A stretch of 64,000 bases of DNA from Littorina saxatilis. Lineage: Eukaryota; Mollusca; Gastropoda; Littorinimorpha; Littorinidae. Below the pieces are notes generated by a model. The model was not told where the DNA came from and did not search any database. It saw only the letters and a list, made by a program, of their open reading frames with translations. The stretch lies in NCBI RefSeq assembly GCF_037325665.1, contig NC_090248.1:23573199-23637198 (forward strand), given 5' to 3'. Position 1 is the stretch's first letter. The number at the start of each line of letters is the position of its first letter. The position numbers and the translations under genes are program-made. This document shows positions 1 through 12,102 of this stretch, one piece after another.

Positions 1-30
1 CGAACAGAGAGAGAAAGAGAAAGACAGAGA

Positions 31-34
<4 letters not shown>

Positions 35-114
<80 letters not shown>
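35..114. repeat. (AG)n microsatellite
   Basis: About 40 uninterrupted AG units. Confidence 0.95.
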
Positions 115-118
<4 letters not shown>

Positions 119-190
119 GCGCACACGGGCTTTTTACTCCTAAACATTCTTCTTCTTCCATTTAACGCCCAGGGTCAACATTCTGACTAT

Positions 191-517
191 TAGTGGCGCA
201 TTGAGACTTAATGCCGTGTGAGATAGAATTTTTTTTACTTTATTCCAAGTCCCACGGGTATTTGATGGACATTTTTATCTATGCCTATACAATTTTGCCA
301 GGAAAGACCCTTTTGTCAATCGTGGGATCTTTAACGTGCACACCCCAATGTAGTGTACACGAAGGGACCTCGGTTTTTCGTCTCATCCGAAAGACTAGCA
401 CTTGAACCCACCACCTAGGTTAGGAAAGGGGGGAGAAAATTGCAGCCCGACCCAGGCCTGAACACGCAACCTCTCGCTTCCGAGCGCAAGTGCGTTACCA
501 CTCGGCCACCCAGTCCC
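191..517 (-). mobile_element. tRNA-headed SINE, head type C, 3'-truncated
   Basis: Minus-strand copy whose head (GGGTGGCCGAGTGGTAACGC) ends near 517. The body contains GGGATCTTTAACGTGCACAC. Full-length relative at 7628-8150. Confidence 0.8.
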
Positions 518-3341
518 TAATGAATTGAATAAAATGAAGACCACAACGCTTTTCCACGGACTCCACAAGAAATCTAACTGTCAAATCTGACCACAAAAAA
601 AAGAAAAGGAAAGGCCCTGCTTCTCCACGTGGGGTACGAAACTCAAACACACACACACACACAGATATCCTGAGGGCCACTGCATACCGTCACCCCTAAA
701 ATGTACTCATGGACTGAGCTGTAAGCGATTGGACTCGTCTACTTTTGTCAGTGCGGGTAGGGAGGGCTGTTCCAAGAACATAGCGTTTCCTACAACATGA
801 AAACTGTTTGTCTCTTCGCGAACAGATCGAAACGCTCTATGCAACGCACCTCTGGGCTCCCAGTGAGCTCCCGTTATGGTTGGGTGCCAAAGAAATTCCA
901 GCGCGTGGCTCCATTGACCGCGTGACTCCGCCGCGTATCGCCGACTCTGACAAATTAACACCATGTGTTCCGCTGTGCGCTGGCACTCGAAACACTCTGT
1001 CTAACTGTGGCCCTGGGAAATCTGACAACTGACGTGGTAATGGAAAATATGCACTGCTAGAAACGCCAGTACCAAGGTCCTGTTCTTCGAACTGTACTCC
1101 TCTGTCCATCCTAGTGGTGACGTCACCTTCCCCAACGAATTCAACGCCGTGACTTTGAAAATTCAACTTAAACTTCTCTGTCACTCCCGCTAAGTCTATC
1201 CCTTTCAATAGGGGATGGTGGATCCATGCTATTGTCCACGCTGCTTAGACCAGAATGAGCGCCTAGTGGCGAAAATAGCCTTAGTCTATCCATGGAAACA
1301 CTATTTCCACCTGTTTGAATTTGGGCAGTAGCACCGCTCTCCTAGCTAATCAAATCGTCCTCCCTGAGGTCAGCCGATCGTGCAGGTTTGGATGCAAGGT
1401 CCCGGGGGTGGAAATGGGAAATAATTCCTCTCTAAGATCTTCGTAGAAACTCTCATCATCCGCATTATCAGGTTTCCTTAATTTAATCATTTTCCATAAA
1501 ATAAAAACAAATAAAACTTTCTTCACTTACGGCTATCAAAACATCCTATTCTAGACACATCAAAATCAAATGCCAAATACCTACTAACACAATTTAACTT
1601 AAAGGAATAAATCATGAAGCAGAGGGACAGTGAGAGAAGAGAAAGAACCCTGTGAAAGATGCATAAGAACAATTTGTCAATCTCGCCGCACGTCACAAAT
1701 CCAACACATCACAGCATACCAGAGGAAGGTAAAACGAGATGCGAGGGTTGTTTTGAGGTAGGGTATTTGCATAGTATCAAAACAACTCTGTGAACATGAC
1801 GAACAAACGTACACAAGGGGTTTGATCATAAAAGAAAAGTATCATAATTAAAAGACAATTCAAGAAAAGTATAACAAGACGTTGGGGAGAAGCGTTTCTA
1901 AAATATTCTTTAAAGCCATATGTACTCGATGACTATACACGCTAATTGCTTTACCCACAGCTGGAGACATGCTAAATTAAGTTCCCTGCAAGATATTGTG
2001 GTCTAGGACCCCTTAAATGTTGAGATATTTGAATTTTTATTTTGATCCAGATCGTCCTATTTATAGATTTGCCAACAGAGGTAGCGTTGACGCAAGGGAA
2101 ATAACTCCGCGTCTTTGTTGACATCCTCACTTTTTCACTGAGAGGCTAGAACAAGCTGTAATGCATGTATATGGTCCGCGCATGGCGACATATCGTCATT
2201 ACATGGTCTTATGGTGCGTTTGACATCGATTATGGGCAAACTACACTTTGTAAACACGGGAGCGCGTACATATGCCTTTAAACTTCAACAGTCATTGAAA
2301 ATCCTACATCATCTTTGTGGCATATACAGAAGATTCAATATAATCATTGATACATCAACACCTCAACATAATCATTGATGACGACAGCAGCCTTTGACAA
2401 AACTTTTCGCTTCCCTTGTTACATTAACAAAGCTTGAAAATATTAATGTCTTGAAGAACGTTATACAAATGACAGATCAGTTATACAGTTCGCCTTTATA
2501 CCTGCTATACATATCTTTCACTGCCTTTATACACTTGTGAAATCAGAACACGTTGTCCAACAATATGCTTGTGTAGGAATACGTAAGCCTACCGTACTCA
2601 TGAACTCTCTTTGCAGTTATGAACGTCACACAATCAAAACACTTCTCTGAACACGGTCTGCTGGGGTTACACAAATAGGTAAGACAAGCGCGGGGAAGTT
2701 TTTTTCTTCTGTTGAGGCGTATAGAGACGGACATGAAGAAAAGGGTGGCAGTGGGATCAACAAGAGAGAGGGTTAAAAAAAATTCCTCATTTTTTTCGTT
2801 TCATTTTCTTCATTTTCGCTTAAGTTTCCGTCCTAATGTTCTGTCCATTACCCTGCTTCTGCACCAACTATCGCGGGGTCGAATTGGTGACCTGGTCTTC
2901 AGAGATGTTTATTAAAGATGTCCATAATTACTCAGTTTTACTCGCTTGGATTTATGAGTTTTGAGAGGACAGACAGATCTTTATAATGGAGACAAAGAAC
3001 AAGGTACGAACAATCTTAAGATTGCAAACGAAACCAAGAGCAACAATTTCTTCTTTTTATTTAGGGTACAACTTGACACAAAAGGGGAAACAACGTGCGT
3101 ACTTGCTTACCTGATGCAGACTGTTCTGTTGGCACTGTACTTCAACTGTCGTATCCTAGCTGTCACTTGTCTCTATGCTAACTTATTCCAAGTAGTAACT
3201 TGTATTTCTTTTCTGCTGGTCAACACTCCTATACTCTATTTCCCTAGCTCTATTTCCTCTGGTCTGGTCTATAGCTCCGTCCTCCAAGAATTCTCTGCCG
3301 TCCGTCCTTTGTCTTCCCTATCTCCCTAGATTAAGTAAGCT
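518..3341. other. No gene recognised
   Basis: Mixed-composition DNA with short open frames only. The longest, about 120 codons at 837-1208 (-) and 2961-3329 (+), show no known motif, no good splice sites and no codon pattern. Confidence 0.6.
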
Positions 3342-3391
3342 TGGGCCCTGTGCCGTCTTCCCATTTTTGGAGACTGACGTCACAGGGCCCA
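3342..3391. repeat. Short perfect inverted repeat
   Basis: TGGGCCCTGTG (3342-3352) and CACAGGGCCCA (3381-3391) pair across a 28-base loop that contains TGACGTCA. No adjacent gene explains it. Confidence 0.7.
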
Positions 3392-3663
3392 GCATCGTGG
3401 CACCAATCGCCAGGTATCGTACGGCTATAGCGTATTAGGAAATGCCCTATTATACACACGCGGCTGTGCACTAATTACTGGCCGTTACTTATTGCTTACC
3501 CTGCGAAATAACGCTTACTCAGCTACGATTGTACTACGCGATGGCCAAGAGAATTTGTCTGCGTCAGGTTTGCCTTCAACGTACACACATTTACACACTT
3601 AAAACAATAATAATACATTATAATAATAACATCAATATCAACCCGTGATAGGGGTATGCGGCA

Positions 3664-3850
3664 GTGGAACCCCCTTTTTATGACCTCCACAAATCTGAAA
3701 AAATCAAGTCTCAAAAACTGAGGAGAGAGTTTTAAAATAAGGAGACATTCACATATGTTATGAACAGAAAATCTGAAAAACCGAGATCTTAAAAAGAGGC
3801 AAGTTTTCAGTTGCAGGGGGGGGGGGGTCTTAAAAGGGGGGGGGGGGGGT
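3664..3850. mobile_element. CAGTGGAACC-family MITE, partial
   Basis: Left end GCAGTGGAACCCCCTTTTTA, body with AAATCTGAAAAA and long G runs, right end GGGGTTCCG decayed. Confidence 0.5.
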
Positions 3851-4830
3851 TCCGAGGCCATTGGATTTTGCAGCCAGGAAGAAACCAATCAGAATGTCAA
3901 AGATCTCCTCCCCAAACCCGCTTGCCGAATGGGAACTGTAGGAACTTCGCAAGGCTAACGTTGGAAAAGAACCTACATGTCTGTCCACTCACAAATTCCA
4001 GTTCGGTTACACCTGGGTGTCCGTGTGGTCTGTGAACTTTGTGTTTGTCGTTCTGATCAAACCTGAGACAGCACCCACACACCCACACACACACATGGAG
4101 ATAGAGAGCGAGAGACAGAGGATCATGGAATAATCCTCCTTCGGTGCATTTTCAGTAGACTTCATCCTTCCTTGCGTCCGCGTTTGCAATAGTGCAACGA
4201 AAACAAAACTGCACACAGCTATCAAACTATTTTCTGGAGCTTACACGGTTTCATAAGCTCAGATTTCATTTCCTTTTCAAGTTCTCGACTCCTTCAAGAC
4301 AATTAATCGTCAGAAACACGCAGCGCAATAAAAGTTTACACTCTTCTGGAGCCTGTTGGGAGACATTTCTGGCCCTAGGATCAAGGACAAGGGAAGGGAG
4401 GGAGCTTCGTTAGGCGCGGCCCACTTGGACTCTTGCTTGTGTCATTCGCGTTCCAGTCGTCATAACCTCCGCCCGGTTGTTAACCCCTTTCCATGCTAGT
4501 TTTCAGCTTACTATCTGCTGCATTTCTGCATAAAGTCAAGACACCTGTCTATTGAAGAAACAAATGTTTTCTTGGCGATTCAAGTTTTAGGGTGTTTACA
4601 TGCTAAACTAAGATTTCGGTTGGAAATTGAAAAAATTTTTGACATCAGATCCAGCTTCCAGAAGGTTTCAGCTTCTGGTTAGAAAATAAAAAGCTTGTTT
4701 ACGAGATGATATCTGTTCGCTGAAAAATTGAAAGCTTGTTTAACTACAAGCTTTCTCTTGTAAAATTGTAAACGCTCGATGATTATAGTTGACTATTGAA
4801 AAAAATCAGAGGTTGTTTACGTGATGCCGA

Positions 4831-4840
4831 TATATAAAAG
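4831..4840 (+). promoter_or_regulatory. TATA-box-like sequence
   Basis: TATATAAAAG fits the TATA consensus and lies about 350 bases upstream of the candidate signal-peptide exon at 5186. A promoter role is inference; the surrounding 4560-4880 stretch is AT-rich degenerate repeat, which could produce the match by chance. Confidence 0.25.
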
Positions 4841-5185
4841 CTTTTTGTTTGGAAAAATGAAAAGCAATCTACACGAAAAGAACTTATATTGCGTACGTCA
4901 AAAAGAAGCTTAGGTGGCATACACAGATAAAAGAATATGTAATTGCTTCCACCGGGTGAAACCGAGAGAGAAGCTTCCAGTTACAAAATAATGATTATCG
5001 ATATTCACCTAAAGCAGCCAGGCTTTTCACGTGAACGTTTGCTTACACTATTCACACCGTGAGGTCGTTGTTTTAGGTCTTTGTTTATCGGCTTAGCTGG
5101 CCGGCACTCTATCAGAAGTTAGCCCTTCGTCTGTGTCAAATGTTGAAGTCATAGACCCCACATTCTCTGAGCGAAGTAACCAACA

Positions 5186-7024
5186 ATGATTCTCTCAGCT
5201 GTTCTACTTTACTTGTGTTGTCTAAATATTGCAATTTCACCAAAAGGTATTTATAATTTGATAATGCAACAAAGGCGTGTCTGCGACTTCGTGCCCACGG
5301 GTAAGGCTTGTGCAAAAGAAAAGACTACAGTGGAATACCCCTTTTGAAGACCACCTCCCCCCCCCCTTCCTAAAGGAAGACTCCCCATTTTTACAAAATG
5401 ACTCTGCTGTTTGGGCTTTTCTGTTAAAAACCTCTGTAAATTAACCTCAATTTAAGACTCCATTCTTTTTCAGTCCCGATTACCTTTGATTTGTGGTGGT
5501 TTTGAAAGTGGGGTTCCAGTATACTCCACCCTACAGAATTATTCCAGACCAGTGCAAGAAGTGACCCATGACAATCTTTGTGCATTCTAGTTCGAAAGAA
5601 CGCACGATCCACACAAGAAGGCATGCGTACACATACACAGACTTAACCTGCAAGAATTAACCGTCCACACACGTTTTGTGGTTATTCACTCAATTGACCA
5701 CGCCTGAGGAAAAACTACTTTGGGTACCTTCTTCTTCTTCTTCTTCGTTCATGGGCTTAGACTCCCACGTTCACTCATGTTTTCAACACGAGTGGATTTT
5801 TACGTGTATGACCGTTTTTACCCCGCCATTCAGGCAGCCATACGCCGATTTCGGGTGAGCCATGCTGGGTATTTTCGTGTTTCTATAACCCACCGAACTC
5901 TGACATGGATTACAGGATCTTTTCCGTGCGTACTTGGTCTTGTGCTTGCGTGTACACACGAAGGGGGTTAAGACACTAGCAGGTCTGTACATAAGTTGAC
6001 CTGGGAGATCGGAAAAATCTCCACTCTTAATCCACCAGGCGGCAGCGACCGGGATTCGAACTCACGACCTCCCGATTAGGAGGCCGACGTCTTACCACCA
6101 CGCCACTGCGCCCGTCACTTTGGGTACCAATCATGCGAGAAGCTTCCCACAGTTCCTATGTGTGTAAGTTCGCCGTGCCCTTTCATTCTCACGCAGCATG
6201 TTTGACTTTGCTCGTGCTAGAATGTGAAAAATTCTCACACAATGTCTCTAAAAACAAACAACTTCTGAAACACAATTACTTGAATTGCCATCTTGTTTCG
6301 GCTGTGACACCGATCTTTTCGTTGTCGTCGACCTGTGATCTGACTGAAATGGCTAAAAGCTACTGCTGTCTCTCTCACCTATCCCACCTCCATCCCCTAC
6401 ACCATCCATACCTGCATCGTCAGCTAATCTTTGTTTCTCTGTACCATTCTGGAAACCGGCACGGTTGGCCTTGTGGTAAGGCGTCCGGGAGGTCGTGGGT
6501 TCGAACCCCGGCCGGGTCATACCTAAGACTTTAAAATTGGCAATCTAGTGGCTGCTCCGCCTGGCGTCTGGCATTATGGGGTTAGTGCTAGGACTAGTTG
6601 GTCTGAATAATGTGACTGAGTGAGACATGAAGCCTGTGCTGCGACTTCGGTCTTGTGTGTGGCGCACGTTATATGTCAAAGCAGCACCGCCCTGATATGG
6701 CCCTTCGTGGTCGGCTGGGCGTTAAGCAAACAAATAAACAAACCATACTGGAATGATCACTTTCTTTATTGACTTCTGACTCTCGACTATGACTCTCAAG
6801 CGCCTCAAACTGACAGTTGACTGACCTTCATTTTTTTAGCGTCGGAAGCTCGTCCATATCAACTGACTCGTTCCAACACACCACAAACGTTTTTATGCCG
6901 CAACAACAGTCAAAATAAAGAACATTCTTACGATCTTGGCAAAGTTATCAAAACGAAAATCGACACAAACCCTGCTATAGCCAAGGCTTTCATAGAAGTT
7001 GATTCTGTTATGCCTACACTTTAA
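5186..7024 (+). CDS. Candidate small secreted peptide gene, two exons (unrecognised)
   Basis: Exon 1 (5186-5246) encodes a convincing signal peptide, MILSAVLLYLCCLNIAIS, then PK, and stops at AAAG/GTATTT. Exon 2 (6840-7024) follows a very strong acceptor (TGACTGACCTTCATTTTTTTAG) and is open in the matching phase for 60 codons to TAA. The joined product would be 81 residues, with mature part beginning near SEARPYQLTRSN, one Cys (FLCRNN), an N-N-S sequon and a tail ending VDSVMPTL. A TATA-like TATATAAAAG lies at 4831-4840, about 350 bases upstream of the ATG. The 1.6-kb intron contains a MITE and two SINEs. If real, the gene sits on the opposite strand inside the first LHFPL intron. I recognise no family. 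No poly(A) signal was seen close downstream, and chance could produce an open stretch of this length, so confidence is modest. Confidence 0.3.
5329..5530. mobile_element. CAGTGGAACC-family MITE
   Basis: Ends ACAGTGGAATACCCCTTTTG and GAAAGTGGGGTTCCAGTAT; it lies in the proposed intron of the candidate secreted-peptide gene. Confidence 0.5.
5729..6116 (-). mobile_element. tRNA-headed SINE, head type A
   Basis: Minus-strand SINE: head GGGCGCAGTGGCGTGGTGGT with box-B-like GAGTTCGAATCCCGG, body with CAAGCACAAGACCAAG, and (GAA)n tail. The perfect 12-bp duplication ACTTTGGGTACC (5717-5728, 6117-6128) shows a recent insertion. Confidence 0.9.
6452..6745 (+). mobile_element. tRNA-headed SINE, head type E
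   Basis: Head CGGCACGGTTGGCCTTGTGG with GGGTTCGAACCCCGGCC; central part CTGGCGTCTGGCATTATGGG; tail GCGTTAAGCAAACAAATAAA. It lies in the proposed intron of the candidate peptide gene. Confidence 0.8.
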
Positions 7025-7167
7025 GTACATATGAAATTTTACATGTAACCCTTTGGCGAATCAAACTGTGCCTCACTGTCCACTGTTTGAGAAACAGACT
7101 AACATCAAGAGATAATTGTGCTAAAGTTGTAGTGATGTTTCTCTGCAGAAGTCGAAAACAGGAATCA

Positions 7168-7236
7168 CACCCCCCCCCCCCCCCCCACTTCTCTTCAGTT
7201 GTCGAAAACTGAAACCAGCCCCCCCCCCCCCCCCCC
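7168..7236. repeat. Paired poly-C tracts
   Basis: Two C runs of 18-19 bases follow two copies of a GTCGAAAAC-containing sequence (7151, 7200), so a ~50-bp unit has duplicated. Confidence 0.7.
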
Positions 7237-7627
7237 AACGTCAGAAGATCAACAATCTTTTACATTTGTAATGTTTTGTTTCAGATTTATACCTTGAAAT
7301 GTAAAAGCTGCTTTTGTTGGCGAAGTGACATTTCACTTTCACAATAACGACAGAGAGTTTGTGAAAGGCATATAAAAACAACACAGCACTTTCAGTTTGT
7401 TTTGTTTTTACAGGTTTCCTGGATTCTTTGGGATAATGAGCAATTATAACTGCTGAAACGTGGGTTATTTCAATTATGACACCAAAAAGAGTCTATTATT
7501 ATATCCGGGTATGCAAGTACTGGTCTTAATGATTGGACTTAACCTAAACTCGTGACCAATTAAAACTGAGTCGTTACTGTGGAGTTATCAAAAGCCAGCT
7601 TGTTTTGAACCTGTTCAATAACCAACA

Positions 7628-8150
7628 ACTGGGTGGCCGAGTGGTAACGCACTTGCGCTCGGAAGCGAGAGGTTGCGAGTTCGACCTTGGGTCAGGGCGT
7701 TAGCAATTTTCTCCCCCCCCCTTTCCTACCCTAGGTGGTGGGTTCAAGTGCTAGTCTTTCGGATGAGACGAAAAACCGAGGTCCCTTCGTGTACACTACA
7801 TTGGGGTGTTGCACGTTAAAGATCCCACGATTGACAAAAGGGTCTTTCCTGGCAAAATTGTATAGGCATAGATAAAAATGTCCACCAAAATACCCGTGTG
7901 ACTTGGAATAATAGGCCGTGAAAAGTAGGATATGCGCCGAAATGGCTGCGATCTGCTGGCCGATGTGAATGCGTGATGTATTGTGTAAAAAAAATTCCAT
8001 CTCACACGGCATAAATAAATCCCTGCGCCTTGAATATGTGCGCGATATATAAATTGCATAAAATAAAATAAAAAAATAAATCCCTGCGCTTAGAACTGTA
8101 CCCACGGAATACGCGCGATATAAGCCTCATATTGATTGATTGATTGATTG
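7628..8150 (+). mobile_element. tRNA-headed SINE, head type C, full length
   Basis: Head GGGTGGCCGAGTGGTAACGC with GCGAGTTCGACC as box B, a long body, a duplicated terminal block (TAAATAAATCCCTGCGC twice), and an (ATTG)n tail ending at 8150. Confidence 0.85.
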
Positions 8151-8407
8151 AACTTCCTCCCATGGATTGGGCAATTTAGAACACGTCATTTAGCTATAGA
8201 TGTACCTGGTCTCCGCCAATATTCTGAAAGATGATTCACTGATAATCGATATTAAGTGTACTACATAAAACCAATGTAAATGTCCGAAGTAGTGGGTTGG
8301 TAAAGGGCCCCTTTTGGGATGTGCCTGAGTGTAGGGGGGGGGGGGGGGAGCAGTGTTGGGACGAATGGGCCCTTCAAGTTTTGGCGCTCGAACACACTGA
8401 CACACCA

Positions 8408-8430
8408 GCGCTCTCTCTCTCTCTCTCTTG

Positions 8431-8480
<50 letters not shown>

Positions 8481-8493
8481 CTCTCTCTCTCTC
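8408..8493. repeat. Compound (CT)n(AC)n(CT)n microsatellite
   Basis: CT, then about 20 AC units, then CT again; a G run (8334-8348) lies just upstream. Confidence 0.95.
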
Positions 8494-8964
8494 TAACCCT
8501 AAGCAAGAAAATTAAATATATATTACATAAAATGACTTTTCTTTAAATGTTATACTATGATGTGCCGTTAAACCGCCAGCTGATGAATATCTACAAAAAA
8601 ACGTACGCCATGTCCACCAGATGGCAGTCACAAAAACTAGTCCACGACTTGACAAAGAAAAAGTCAGCAAACTGACGTCTTCTATACAAGTCTACCCCAA
8701 TTTACAACTTTTACGTAAGCGGCTTACAAAGTTCCAGGCGTAAGCTGTCCATTTTAGGGGACCGGCAAAGTGGACACACCTCGTGTGACCGGCTAACGAC
8801 TCAGAGGTAAACCGTGACCACTGACTGACTCAGTCCACTGACTGCGGCTACACCCTTCTAGCTGGTTCCAGTGGACCGACGGGTACTGGACATGATTGAA
8901 AGATACGAAGCGGACATTGGTTAAGGGCGAGGAGTTGTGTCATGTGACACGGGACGGGCGTGAA

Positions 8965-9905
8965 GACGTTTTGTAGCAAAGCCGTGTTTTTGCGCTTAAT
9001 AGTTATAGTACCACTCTGTTTGACTTTTTGTTGAGCGCCTTATAGTTATCGTTAGAATACGAATATGTACGCCTTTTTGTTGAGCGTTTTTTTTACGCCT
9101 AATAGACATCTATATCTATATACGGCTTGTGTGTGTGTGTCTGTCTGTCTGTCTGTCTCTCTTCGCGATGCACGGCCAAAGTTCTCGATGGATCTGCTTC
9201 AAATTTGGTGGGCATATTCAGGTAGAGACCTCGGACACAATTTGGTCGATGAAAATTTTCAACCCGTGCTCTCAGCGCGCAGCGCTGAACCGATTTTGGT
9301 TTTTCTGTAGATCCATTTCCAGTAACTCTTCCTTATCTTCTCCAGTGTTTTGCGCGTTTATCTCCCTTCCTTCGTGTGGCGTCAATCGCGGGTACCCGGC
9401 GAAGCCGGCGTACGGTGCGCAACTCACCCGGCGAAGCGGGTATTCGGCTCTACTTCTTCCCGGCGAAGCCGGATATTCATACTCCGTCTCGCGATCATCC
9501 CGGCGAAGCCGGTACCCGGCGAAGCGGGTAATCATCTAGTAACTTTATATTGTTTTGTGTTGCCCGTCTATCATCGCCTTAACACTCTGTATGACTTTTT
9601 GTTGAGCGTGTTTTTGCGACTTTACGACTAAGTCTATGAATTTGGTTGAACATGTTTTTGCGTCTTATATGACTTCGCGAGTTTTGATCTGATACAATGT
9701 TCCACTCCATGACTTTTCAGTGGTTGAGTGTGTTTCTACGTCTGATACGACTCAATGACTTATGGTTTTACATGACTTCATGACTTTTGGTTGATCATAT
9801 TTCTTATATACGACCCTATAATATTCGGTTGAGTGTATTTTAGCGTCTTATACGACTCTGTGACTGTTTGTTGTAGAGCGTGTTTTGGCGTCTTTATAAG
9901 CCCAA
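8965..9905. repeat. Degenerate ~50-bp satellite-like repeat, interrupted by a Helitron-like element
   Basis: Variants of GACTTTTTGTTGAGCGTGTT and GCGTCTTATACGACTC recur on both sides of 9109-9539, strongly diverged. Confidence 0.55.
9109..9539 (+). mobile_element. Non-autonomous Helitron-like element, copy 1
   Basis: It begins TCTATATCTATATACGGC after an A and ends with a short hairpin (TACCCGGCGAAGCGGGTA), ATCAT and CTAG followed by T. 5'-TC, 3' hairpin plus CTAG and A/T target are Helitron hallmarks. It contains a short TG/TCTG microsatellite and five iterations of CCGGCGAAGC(C/G)GG hairpins at ~9395-9530. It interrupts a degenerate minisatellite. Confidence 0.75.
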
Positions 9906-10002
9906 AGAATCCATTATTTGACTCAAAGGCGTTGAACAGAGAGAACTGAATTGAATTGAAATTTATTTTTCGAGGGTGACAGAATAAGCAATGTACACAT
10001 GC

Positions 10003-10836
10003 TTTTTACATTTAGTCAAGTTATGACTAAATGTTTTAACATCGAGGGGGGAATCGAGACGAGGGTCGTGGTGTATGTGTGTGTGTGCGTGTATGTGTGT
10101 GCGTGCGTGTGTGTGTGTGTGTAGAGCGATTCAGACTAAACTACTGGACCGATCTTTATGAAATTTGACATGAGAGTTCCTGGGTATGATATCCCCGGAC
10201 GTTTTTTTCTTTTTTTCGATAAATGTCTTTGATGACGTCATATCCGGCTTTTTGTAAAAGTTGAGGCGGCACTGTCACACCCTCATTTTTCAATCAAATT
10301 GATTGAAATTTTGGCCAAGCAGTCTTCGACGAAGGCCGGACTTCGGTATTGCATTTCAGCTTGGTGGCTTAAAAATTGATTAATGACTTTGGTCATTAAA
10401 AATCTGAAAATTGTAAAAAAAAATTGGTTTTTATAAAACGATCCAAATTTACGTTAATCTTATTCTTTATCATGTTCTGATTCTAAAACATATAAATATG
10501 TTATATTTGGATTACAAACAAGCTCTGAAAATAAAACAAAAATATAAAAAAATATGATCAAAATTAAATTTCCGAAATCGATTTAAAAACAATTTCATCT
10601 TATTCCTTGTCGGTTCCTGATTCCAAAAACATATAGATATGATATGTTTGGATTAAAAACACGCTCAGAAAGTTAAGGTACAGTAAAGCGTGCTATGAAG
10701 CACAGCGCAACCGCTGCCGCGCCAAACAGGCTCGTCACTTTCACTGCCTTTTGCACTAGCGGCGGACTACGTTCAGTTTCATTCTGTGAGTTCCACAGCT
10801 TGACTAAATGTAGTAATTTCGCCTTACGCGACTTGT
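10003..10836 (-). mobile_element. ~850-bp element with subterminal inverted repeats (Helentron-like), copy 1
   Basis: Family seen six times. One end is ACAAGTCGCGTAAGGCGAAA followed by ACATTTAGTCAAG; the other is a perfect hairpin TTTAGTCAAAACTTGACTAAA. A TG/CA microsatellite lies near the hairpin end. No open frame. Subterminal inverted repeats plus a 3' hairpin and microsatellite resemble non-autonomous Helentrons (inference). This copy is reversed. Confidence 0.7.
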
Positions 10837-10880
10837 TTTTTCTTCCGGCCCTCGCCCTTTGAGGGGTAACACAAAATAAC

Positions 10881-11010
<130 letters not shown>

Positions 11011-11036
11011 TGGGCGGGGCGGGAAGTGAGAGATGC

Positions 11037-11636
11037 CGGTGTAACACGAGAAAATTACTCCCACGAGATTTTTACTCCGGAGTAAACATTTCGTACGAAA
11101 AAGTTACTCCCTTTACGAAAAAAGCACTCCCCCATTGCACGAAAAAATTACTCCCCAAGACAGGTGAGTTCCGAGTAAAAATTTCGTACACAAAATTTAC
11201 TCCCCTGACTAACAAATAACGAATAAATTACTTCACCCCAACACGAGCAATTTAACTTCCCATGCCAGGTGTACGAAATTTTTACTCCCTTGTCCTCTGT
11301 TAGTCTTGGTGGTGGAAGGGGTGGAAGGAGGGTAGCGCGACATTCGTGTGCGCGAGATCACTTATTGGCATTATCCCTTCGCCCGCATCCCATTTTTGCG
11401 TACGAGATTTTTACTGGAAGTAAAAAAAATGTTCGATTCCCCCTCGATGTTAAAATATTTAGTCAAAACTTGACTAAATATAAAAATGGGGAGTAAAACT
11501 TTCGTGGGGGGAGTAATTTTTTCGTGCCTTGGGAAGTTTTTTTCTCGTACGAAAAGTGTACTCGGAGTAAGAATTTCGTACGAAATATTTACTCCGGAGT
11601 ACATTTTTCGTGGAGTAAAAATTTCGTGTTACACCT
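11037..11636. mobile_element. Foldback element built of repeated ACGAAA-TTACTCCC motifs
   Basis: The ends GGTGTAACACGA and TCGTGTTACACC and more than 100 bases inside them are imperfect inverted copies. Within each arm the motif (T)ACGAAAAA-TTACTCC recurs every ~25-35 bases with TCGTACGA palindromes. The centre holds a 50-base hairpin end of the Helentron-like family (11436-11487). No coding frame. Confidence 0.7.
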
Positions 11637-11962
11637 GTACACATAGTAAAATTCCGTCTAAGACCCTGACCTTACTTCGATTTGAAATCATACAACCAGC
11701 CCATCAAACGGAACACATCTCTAGCTGACATGAAGTCCTTTACATACCGTTACATAAACAGTTAGAAAAGTAGCCTATGCACAAAGACAGAAAAGTAGCC
11801 AGAGCTGATTTATGTATGATTCTTCATGACGAGATTTTGTATCTGGATATCTTTGTTATAGCTAACACATCGGCGCTGGAACTCTTGGTTACCGAATTGA
11901 AAAAGAAAACTTCATGTAAGTTCTCCGTAAGATGTGCATGCGCAGGTTTCTTGTTCTCTCTC

Positions 11963-12034
11963 TTTTTACATTTAGTCAAGTTTTGACTAAATGTTTTAAC
12001 ATAAAGGGGGAATCGAGACGAGGCTCGTGGTGTA

Positions 12035-12102
<68 letters not shown>

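Noticed and set aside
837-1208. 123-codon minus-strand open frame
   Set aside because: No recognisable domain, overlapping frames equally open, no splice or codon evidence.
6452-6530. tRNA-like box A/box B sequences (also at 21548, 40111, 52571, 56876)
   Set aside because: They are heads of SINEs with bodies, tails and target duplications, not free tRNA genes.
9129-9631. Overlapping open frames rich in Gly, Pro and Arg
   Set aside because: They arise from the GC-rich hairpins of the Helitron-like element.
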